From: Kitasatospora phosalacinea
GTDB lineage: Bacteria > Actinomycetota > Actinomycetes > Streptomycetales > Streptomycetaceae
Direction of reading: 5' to 3'
DNA length: 64,000 nucleotides
NCBI RefSeq assembly: GCF_030268885.1
Contig: NZ_BSSA01000001.1
Location: 682,001-746,000, forward strand
The stretch's first letter is position 1. Each line of letters begins with the position of its first letter. This document shows, in pieces, positions 58,810-64,000 of the stretch. The notes under the pieces are model-generated. The model was not told the DNA's origin. It ran no database searches and was given only the letters and a program-made list of their open reading frames with translations. The position numbers and the translations under genes are program-made.

Positions 58810-59864
58810 ACGCCCCAGGGCGGGCTGCGGCGCTGGTCGCCGTGACCGGGGGCACCGGCTTCCTCGGCGCGCACACCGTGGCCGCCCTGGTGGCCGCGGG
58901 GGCCCGGGTGCGGCTGCTGGTGCGCGACCCGGCCCGGGCGGCGCCCGCGCTCGAACCGCTCGGGCTCGACCCGGAGAGCTGGCGGACCGTCGTCGGCGAC
59001 GTCACCGACCCGGCCGCGGCGGACCGGCTGTGCCGGGGCGCCGACGCGGTGGTCCACCTCGGCTCGGTGTACTCCTTCGACCGCAGGCGCCGCGACGACA
59101 TCGCCCGCACCAACGTGCGGGGCACCGAGACCGTCCTGCGGGCCGCCGTCCGCTCCGGCGCGGGCACCGTGGTGCACGTGTCCACCGTCGGCGCGCTGCT
59201 CCCCAGCGCCGACCCCGCCCTGCACGACGACAGCGCCGTGGGGCGCCCGGCGGAGCCCTACCTGGCCAGCAAGGCGGCCTGTGAGCGCACCGCCCGGTTG
59301 CTCCGGAGCGAAGGCGCCCCGGTCCGCATCGTCTACCCGCCCGCCCTGCTCGGACCGCACGACCCCCGGCTCGGCGACCAGACCGGCCGACTGCGCGACG
59401 CGCTGCGCGGACTGATGCCGCTCTGGCCCACCGGCGGCTTCCCGCTCGGCGACGTGCGGGACACGGCCGCCGCCCTGGCCGGCCTCGCCACCGGCCCGGC
59501 CGCGGACGCCCCGGACCGCCTCTTCACCCCCAACCGCTACCTCAGCACCGCCGACTACCTGGCGGCCCTGCGCACCGCCACCGGCCGCGCCCTGCCCGCC
59601 GCCCGGCTGCCCGGCCGGGCGATGCTCCCCGCGGCCCGGCTCGCCGACCTCCTGCAGCGCTGGTGGCCCTGGCACGTCCCGGCCGAGTACGGAGCGGCCT
59701 ACACCTGCGTCCACGCCGTGCCCGTCGCGGAGACCGCCACCACCGGCGGCCCCGCGCCCCGGCCGGTCGAACGGACGATGGCCGACACCGTCCACTGGCT
59801 CCACCGGCAGGGCCTGCTGACCCGGCGCCAGGCGGGGACCGCGGCCGGACCGGCCGCCCCATGA
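58806..59864 (+). CDS. NAD-dependent epimerase/dehydratase family protein
   Basis: 352 residues. Extended SDR: GGTGFLGAHTVAALVAAGA (about 17-35), GDVTDPAAADRL, STVGALLPS and the catalytic YLASKAACE (Tyr-x-x-x-Lys). It is similar to dihydroflavonol reductase and 3-beta-HSD-like enzymes, which reduce or isomerise carbonyl groups, rather than to sugar epimerases. GTG overlaps the UbiB stop (GTGA at 58806-58809), so the two are translationally coupled. The C-terminal region has Trp-rich RWWPWHVPAEYG. Confidence 0.88.
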   Translation: MNAPGRAAALVAVTGGTGFLGAHTVAALVAAGARVRLLVRDPARAAPALEPLGLDPESWRTVVGDVTDPAAADRLCRGADAVVHLGSVYSFDRRRRDDIARTNVRGTETVLRAAVRSGAGTVVHVSTVGALLPSADPALHDDSAVGRPAEPYLASKAACERTARLLRSEGAPVRIVYPPALLGPHDPRLGDQTGRLRDALRGLMPLWPTGGFPLGDVRDTAAALAGLATGPAADAPDRLFTPNRYLSTADYLAALRTATGRALPAARLPGRAMLPAARLADLLQRWWPWHVPAEYGAAYTCVHAVPVAETATTGGPAPRPVERTMADTVHWLHRQGLLTRRQAGTAAGPAAP

Positions 59865-59907
59865 CACGGCGGTACCGCACGGTGCCCCGCGACCGGAGGA
59901 GACGAAC

Positions 59908-60615
59908 GTGACAGCTGAACGGACCCAGCACGACCCGGCGGAGCAGTACGCGGCCTACCGCCACTGCCGGGAGGCGGTGACGGGCCTGCTGGCCGTCCCG
60001 CCCGACCCGGCGGCCCTGCGCGTGCCCGCCTGCCCCGAGTGGACCGCCCGGGACCTGGTGGGCCACCTGGTGCACATCTGTGAGTCGTTCGTGGCCCTGG
60101 AGGACAGCCAGATAGACCTCGACCCGCTGGCCGACGTGCCGCAGGCCGAACTGCTCCACCGCTGGGAGGAACTGGACGGACCGCTCCGGGCGGCCCTGGA
60201 CCGCAGCCCGGAGCTGCGCCGCCGCATCCTGCTGCTCGACGTGTTCTCGCACGAGCTCGACCTGCGGCTGGCGCTGGGGCTGGACGTGCCCGCCGAACCG
60301 GCCGCCCACCCCGCCTTCGGGGGCGCGCTGGACCTGTCCACCACGGGCTTCGGCCTGGCGGTGCACGGCGGCGGGCTGCCGGCGCTGCGGATCGAGGTCC
60401 CCGGCCGCTCCTGGGAGGTGGGTGAGGGCGCCCCCGCCGCGACGCTGAGCGGACCCGCGGTGGACGTGTTCCGGTCGCTGACCGGCCGCCGCACCCGGGC
60501 GCAGATCGAGGGCCTGGAGTGGACCGGCGAGCCGGCCGGGAAGTGGGCGCAGGCGTTCTCCTGGGGCCCGTTCGCGCCGCCCCGGGCCGAGGTGGAGCCG
60601 CTCGCCGGGCGCTGA
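59908..60615 (+). CDS. Maleylpyruvate isomerase N-terminal-domain protein
   Basis: 235 residues. DinB/MDMPI fold with WTARDLVGHLVHICESF (about 48-64) and FSHELDLRLAL; the histidines and a glutamate form the metal/mycothiol site. The C-terminal domain ends in RAQIEGLEWTGEPAGKW. It is a second MDMPI-type enzyme in the same operon. The GTG follows GGAGGAGAC. A terminator lies immediately downstream (60651-60696). Confidence 0.87.
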   Translation: MTAERTQHDPAEQYAAYRHCREAVTGLLAVPPDPAALRVPACPEWTARDLVGHLVHICESFVALEDSQIDLDPLADVPQAELLHRWEELDGPLRAALDRSPELRRRILLLDVFSHELDLRLALGLDVPAEPAAHPAFGGALDLSTTGFGLAVHGGGLPALRIEVPGRSWEVGEGAPAATLSGPAVDVFRSLTGRRTRAQIEGLEWTGEPAGKWAQAFSWGPFAPPRAEVEPLAGR

Positions 60616-60650
60616 ACGCAGCCGGGCGGCGGGCGCGGTGGACGACAACA

Positions 60651-60696
60651 CGGCGGAGGGGCGGGACCACCGGACAGTGGTCCCGCCCCTCCGCCG
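60651..60696. terminator. Hairpin terminator, 20-bp stem
   Basis: Perfect inverted repeat 60651-60670 / 60677-60696 with a 6-base loop, between the convergent MDMPI and AraC B genes; bidirectional. Confidence 0.9.
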
Positions 60697-60708
60697 TGCG
60701 GCGGCGCC

Positions 60709-61491
60709 TCATGCCCCGGTCAGCGACGGCACCCGGTTCGCGGCGACGTGCGGCGCGGGCAGCCGCGGGGAGTCGAGCTCCGGCAGCGCCAGCAGGATCG
60801 GCAGGTCCAGCGGGGTGAGCGGGCGCGCGACCAGCCGGACGGGGAGGCTGTCGTGCCCGTGCCGCACGCAGAGTTCTGGACCTGAGGCGACCAGCAGCGG
60901 CCGCCGCTCCCACGGCGGCGCCGGGAAGTCGCTCGCGGCGACCACGGCCGCCCGGATGAACCAGACGCCCTCGGGAACGCGCAGCGCGAACGGGCCGGCC
61001 CCCTCCAGGACCTCGCAGGCGACCGGACGGCCCTGGACGATGGGCTCGCGGAAGGCGCCGACGTAGATCCGCACCGGACAGCCGGTCTCCGGCGAGCGGA
61101 TGCTGCCCTGCACCGTGCAGGTGCGGCGGCCGCCGTCGGGGTGGGCCGGTCCGCTGCGCTCGGTCAGGCCGGCCCGGGCCATGGTCCGGTAGCGGGCGGG
61201 GGAGAGGCTGACGCTGCGGGTGAAGCGACTGGTGAAGGTGCCGAGGCTGTTGTACCCGACGCGGTAGGAGATCTCGGTGACGCTGAGGTCGGTCTCCAGC
61301 AGCATGGTCTTCGCCTGGTGCAGGCGGACGGCGGAGAGGAAGCGCCCGGGCGAGGTGCCGGTGAGGTTGCGGAAGACCCGGGAGAAGTAGAACTTGCTGA
61401 GGATCGCCGTGTTCGCTATCTCGTCGAGCGAGAGTGGCTCCTCGTATCTTTCCCACATGGTGGATATCGCACGTTCGACAGCGGTCTGCAC
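60709..61491 (-). CDS. AraC-family regulator B
   Basis: 260 residues. Same layout as AraC A: N-terminal double HTH (SLDEIANTAILSKFYFSRVF and VTEISYRVGYNSLGTFTSRF), then a C-terminal domain with VRIYVGAFREPIVQGRP and VWFIRAAVVAAS, ending LTPLDLPILLALPELD. AraC A has the nearly identical ending TQLDLPILLALPELDG. The GTG at 61491 follows GGAGAG; the long open frame upstream is not coding. The pair probably arose by duplication and brackets the operon at 56.6-60.6 kb. Confidence 0.9.
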   Translation of the reverse strand: MQTAVERAISTMWERYEEPLSLDEIANTAILSKFYFSRVFRNLTGTSPGRFLSAVRLHQAKTMLLETDLSVTEISYRVGYNSLGTFTSRFTRSVSLSPARYRTMARAGLTERSGPAHPDGGRRTCTVQGSIRSPETGCPVRIYVGAFREPIVQGRPVACEVLEGAGPFALRVPEGVWFIRAAVVAASDFPAPPWERRPLLVASGPELCVRHGHDSLPVRLVARPLTPLDLPILLALPELDSPRLPAPHVAANRVPSLTGA

Positions 61492-61796
61492 AGCTTCTCT
61501 CCAAGTTCGTCGATTATCGTCGGCGAGGTTCCGGAGGATTCCGGGAATTCCAGCTGCTCTCCTCCGGTCGCGGGAGCGCGACGTTCTCAGGAGGCGGATC
61601 GGGGGGCGTGGAAATCGGTGGAGCCGTGTTCTGGGACGTGTGCGGGAGCGCGCCGGAGCGGGCAGGGCGCCGGAACGGAGGAGGGGATTCGCGCAACGGC
61701 TCCCGGGGTGGCGCGGGGAATTCCGGGTGCCGGTTCTTCGGGAACGTCGGGCGTCAGCCGTCGGAGAGCCGGGTGCCGGTCTCCGGGCGGCCGGGG
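61492..61796. promoter_or_regulatory. Upstream region of AraC B
   Basis: 305 bases, relatively AT-containing near 61500-61620 (TTCGTCGATTATCGTCGG). It probably holds the promoter of AraC B. No gene and no hairpin terminator after the AhpD-like gene could be supported, so read-through from that gene is possible. Confidence 0.5.
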
Positions 61797-62834
61797 TCAG
61801 TCCGCGTGGAGGAGGTGCCGGACGCGCCGCCGGGCCGCCCGCAGGGCCGCCCAGGCGCAGGTCGCGAGGACCTCCCGGTCGCCCGCCCCGGCCTGCCGGA
61901 CGGCGGTGACGACCCGCTCGTCCACCCGGTAGGAGGCCAGCGCGGTGAGCAGGGCGAGCTCGCCCGCCGGGCGCTCGTCCGGCGGCAGTTCCCGCAGGGG
62001 GGCGCCCAGCCAGGCCCGGCCGAGGCCGGGGTCGGTGCCGTCCCAGCGGTCGAGCTCGGCCGCCACCACCGCCCGGACCGCGGCGGGCACCAGGTCGGCG
62101 CCGGTCCGTTCCACGGCCGCCGCGGCCCGGGCCAGCGCGGCGCTGATCCGCGGGTCGGCGGCGGCCCAGTCCAGGTCCGGCGGCAGCGGGGCGGGCGGCA
62201 GCAGGGACAGCGAGGCGCCCGGTGCGACGGCTGTGCGGGCGGAGCCCCGCATCAGGCCGACCAGGACCCGGAGCACCGGCCCGAGCGCCCGCTCGGGAGC
62301 GTTCGGTGGCAGCGGGTACGGTCCCAGGAAGACGTTGACCACGCGGTTGAGGTACTGCAGGCAGAGCGCGGTCCCGGCCAGTTCGGGGAGCAGCTCGGGC
62401 GGGAACGGCGGCTCGCCCCCGCGGGTGGCCCACGCCGTCACTTCCTCGGTGCTCGGCCCGTCCCGGTCGGCCCGGCGCCGCCGGACGGGCCGGGCGGACA
62501 GCGAGTCGAGCATGGTGCCGTGCACGGTGGTGCAGAACGGGCACCGGTTGCCCGCCGAGACGGCCGCCGCCACCGCCTCCTTGGCCGCCCGCGGGGCGCG
62601 CCCCCCGACCAGCATGGTCTCGCGCAGGACCGCCCAGCAGGCGGTCAGCAGCTCGGGCACCGGGGCGTGCAGCGCCACCGGCGGGGCGAGCACCCCGAAG
62701 TCGCGTTCCAGGTCCCGGTAGACCCTGGCCGTGTCGCCGGTCGCCGCCCCGAAGGACACCGTCGACAGATGGCGGACCTGGAGCAGGGACAGGCCCCTGA
62801 GCGGGGCCTGGACGAGCCGCCGTCCGCCGTTCAC
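61797..62834 (-). CDS. Large carboxymuconolactone decarboxylase/AhpD-like protein
   Basis: 345 residues. The AhpD/CMD signature is complete: Glu86, Cys98 and Cys101 (CPFCTTVHG) and His105, in the spacing E-x11-C-x2-C-x3-H. The N-terminal half is AhpD-sized; the second half (about 180-345) is helical and Arg/Ala-rich and may be a degenerate second copy. Members reduce peroxides or act on small thiol adducts. The gene has a GTG start and a 210-base gap to the SDR upstream on the same strand. Confidence 0.85.
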   Translation of the reverse strand: MNGGRRLVQAPLRGLSLLQVRHLSTVSFGAATGDTARVYRDLERDFGVLAPPVALHAPVPELLTACWAVLRETMLVGGRAPRAAKEAVAAAVSAGNRCPFCTTVHGTMLDSLSARPVRRRRADRDGPSTEEVTAWATRGGEPPFPPELLPELAGTALCLQYLNRVVNVFLGPYPLPPNAPERALGPVLRVLVGLMRGSARTAVAPGASLSLLPPAPLPPDLDWAAADPRISAALARAAAAVERTGADLVPAAVRAVVAAELDRWDGTDPGLGRAWLGAPLRELPPDERPAGELALLTALASYRVDERVVTAVRQAGAGDREVLATCAWAALRAARRRVRHLLHAD

Positions 62835-63044
62835 GACCCGCCCCCCGGTCCGTTGCCGGTACCACCGCGGTGCGTCCGTCCCTCGTCCCCCGCAGGCATC
62901 CGCGAGTCCTCCCTCGGCTGGTCGACGTCTTCCACCGGCGCTGCACCCGATCGTGACACCCGCAACGGGTCCGTCCTTCTTCCCGCTTGCGCAGTCCCCC
63001 GCCCCGGGACGTCCGGGCCCGGGGCGGGGCCGTGCGGACCCGCC

Positions 63045-63923
63045 CTAGGGGACGGGGAAGAACGCCCGGACGAAGCGTTCGAACATCGCGTCGCCGATGG
63101 TCCAGCGCATCCGCGGCAGCAGCCGGGACGGCACCCCGATCCGGTAGCGGATGCGCGGGCGGTCGCTGGTGACGGCCTTCTCGATCACCTTCGCCACGGT
63201 CTCCGCGCGCACCGCCATCCGGCCGCGGCCGCTGGGGTTCTCGGTCTCCCGGTAGGCGCCGTGCCAGTCGACGAAGTACTGCCAGAAATCGTCGTACAGG
63301 CCGTTGCGCTCCTGCCCGGACATGCCGAGGTCGGCGACCGAGGTCGGCACGAACCCGCCGAGCACCGGGGACGGCTCGATCAGCACCACCTTGATGCCGT
63401 CCCGGGCCACCTCCAGGCGCAGCGAGTCGCTGACGGCCTCCAGGGCGTGCTTGGTGGCCTGGTAGTAGCCGCGGCCGGGGGTGGCGAACTGGCCGAAGAT
63501 GGACGACATCATGACCACCCGCCCGCCGCCCTGGGCCCGCATCCCGGGCAGCACCAGCTGGGTCAGCCGGCACAGCCCGAAGAGGTTGGTCTCGAACTGC
63601 CGGCGCACCTCGTCGACGGGGGTCTCCCCGATGGTGCCGTTGAGGCTGTACGCCGCGTTGTTGATCAGGGTGCCGACGGCGCCGTGCTCGGCGCCGATCT
63701 TCTCCACCGCGGCGGTCATCGACTCCTCGTCGTTGACGTCCAGCTGCAGGACCCGGATGCCCTCGGCGGCCAGGTCGGCCAGCGCCTCCGGGCGCCGGGC
63801 GGTGGCGTAGACCGGCAGGCCGGCCCGGTGCAGCCGCAGGGCGGCGGCCCGGCCGGTGCCGGAGGACATGCCGGTGCTGGAGGAGGCGCCGGTCAGCAGG
63901 ACCGCGCGCGAGGGCCTGCTCAC
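63045..63923 (-). CDS. SDR family oxidoreductase
   Basis: 292 residues. Classical SDR: TGASSSTGMSSGTGRAAAL at the cofactor site (longer than usual, with a duplicated SSTGMSSGTG), NNAAYS, MMSSIFGQFA (Ser) and YYQATKHALE (Tyr, Lys). The C-terminus (RIGVPSRLLPRMRWTI) is typical of the oxidoreductases related to retinol or 3-oxoacyl reductases. The GTG overlaps the stop of an upstream gene cut by the window edge (GTGA at 63920-63923). Confidence 0.9.
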   Translation of the reverse strand: MSRPSRAVLLTGASSSTGMSSGTGRAAALRLHRAGLPVYATARRPEALADLAAEGIRVLQLDVNDEESMTAAVEKIGAEHGAVGTLINNAAYSLNGTIGETPVDEVRRQFETNLFGLCRLTQLVLPGMRAQGGGRVVMMSSIFGQFATPGRGYYQATKHALEAVSDSLRLEVARDGIKVVLIEPSPVLGGFVPTSVADLGMSGQERNGLYDDFWQYFVDWHGAYRETENPSGRGRMAVRAETVAKVIEKAVTSDRPRIRYRIGVPSRLLPRMRWTIGDAMFERFVRAFFPVP

Positions 63924-64000
63924 CTGCCCTCCGCCAGGCGCTCCGCGGAGACGGTCGCGTCCTCGGACTGCGAGGCGATCCGGCTGCGGGTCACCGAGTT
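63920..64000 (-). CDS. 3' end of a gene cut by the window edge
   Basis: The last 26 codons and stop of a minus-strand gene that continues beyond the window; the visible C-terminus is RSRIASQSEDATVSAERLAE followed by GR. The TGA overlaps the GTG of the SDR gene, which supports a real coding frame and coupling. The family cannot be identified from this part. Confidence 0.6.
   Translation of the reverse strand, partial: NSVTRSRIASQSEDATVSAERLAEGR

Noticed and set aside
63045..63923. The lengthened cofactor loop of the last SDR as a frameshift
   Set aside because: The frame stays open with good codon bias, and the rest of the SDR motifs are in register. It may be a small in-frame duplication instead.

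Overview
The window is very GC-rich actinomycete DNA, most likely from the Streptomycetaceae (Streptomyces or Kitasatospora; the sequence alone does not separate them). Evidence is the frequent GTG starts, many ATGA/GTGA start-stop overlaps, a short and a long chaplin (the long one with a LAxTG sorting signal), an AfsR-type and a small SARP-type regulator, mycothiol-type DinB/MDMPI proteins, an F420-type luciferase-like oxidoreductase, and a PAS-GAF-SpoIIE-HATPase phosphatase. No transposase, integrase, phage structural gene or CRISPR array was seen.

Layout. 0-6 kb: a minus-strand envelope operon (holin-X, DUF3618, DUF4235), a hypothetical gene, murQ, a multidomain PP2C phosphatase and a VOC protein. 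6-17 kb: a minus-strand locus of two very large FtsX-type permeases, a small SARP regulator, an S26 signal peptidase-like protein, an ABC exporter, a membrane thioredoxin-like protein with CPPC and a MauE/DoxX-type redox membrane protein. A 63-residue peptide gene with six cysteines in its C-terminal half is divergent from it (16811-17002). I read this as a candidate locus for a disulfide-bonded secreted peptide. 17-25 kb: acyl-CoA synthetase, then four tRNA-like genes (anticodons GGC, GCU, CCA, GCC) arranged around a zinc-ribbon SDR-fold gene and a leucine-rich-repeat gene, then an acyl-CoA dehydrogenase/SDR pair with a divergent TetR regulator.

25-34 kb: secreted proteins including a GH16-fold enzyme, a TetR/MFS drug-efflux pair, a SUKH-type protein, a SigE-family sigma factor followed by a membrane-anchored protein, and a Tat-exported flavin amine oxidase. 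34-45 kb: a polytopic membrane protein, a large WGR/DUF4132 protein, a DIP1984-family gene, a canonical tRNA-Leu(GAG), an M20 dipeptidase, two chaplins and a DUF5703 protein. 45-55 kb: an AfsR-type regulator, a RecD2-like protein without a recognisable Walker A, an aldo/keto reductase, an F420-type oxidoreductase, and a TetR with a divergent peroxiredoxin-like protein.

55-64 kb: a locus bounded by two paralogous AraC-family regulators. Between them is a rightward operon (TIGR03084-type mycothiol enzyme, ABC1/UbiB kinase, NAD-dependent epimerase, MDMPI-fold protein); beyond the second regulator are an AhpD-like protein and an SDR. It looks like a redox-tailoring or cryptic secondary-metabolism locus cut by the window edge.

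The two most unusual systems are the tRNA-like quartet at 19.2-21.0 kb and the cysteine-rich peptide locus at 13-17 kb. Starts were chosen by ribosome-binding site and overlap with neighbours; several differ from the longest open frame.
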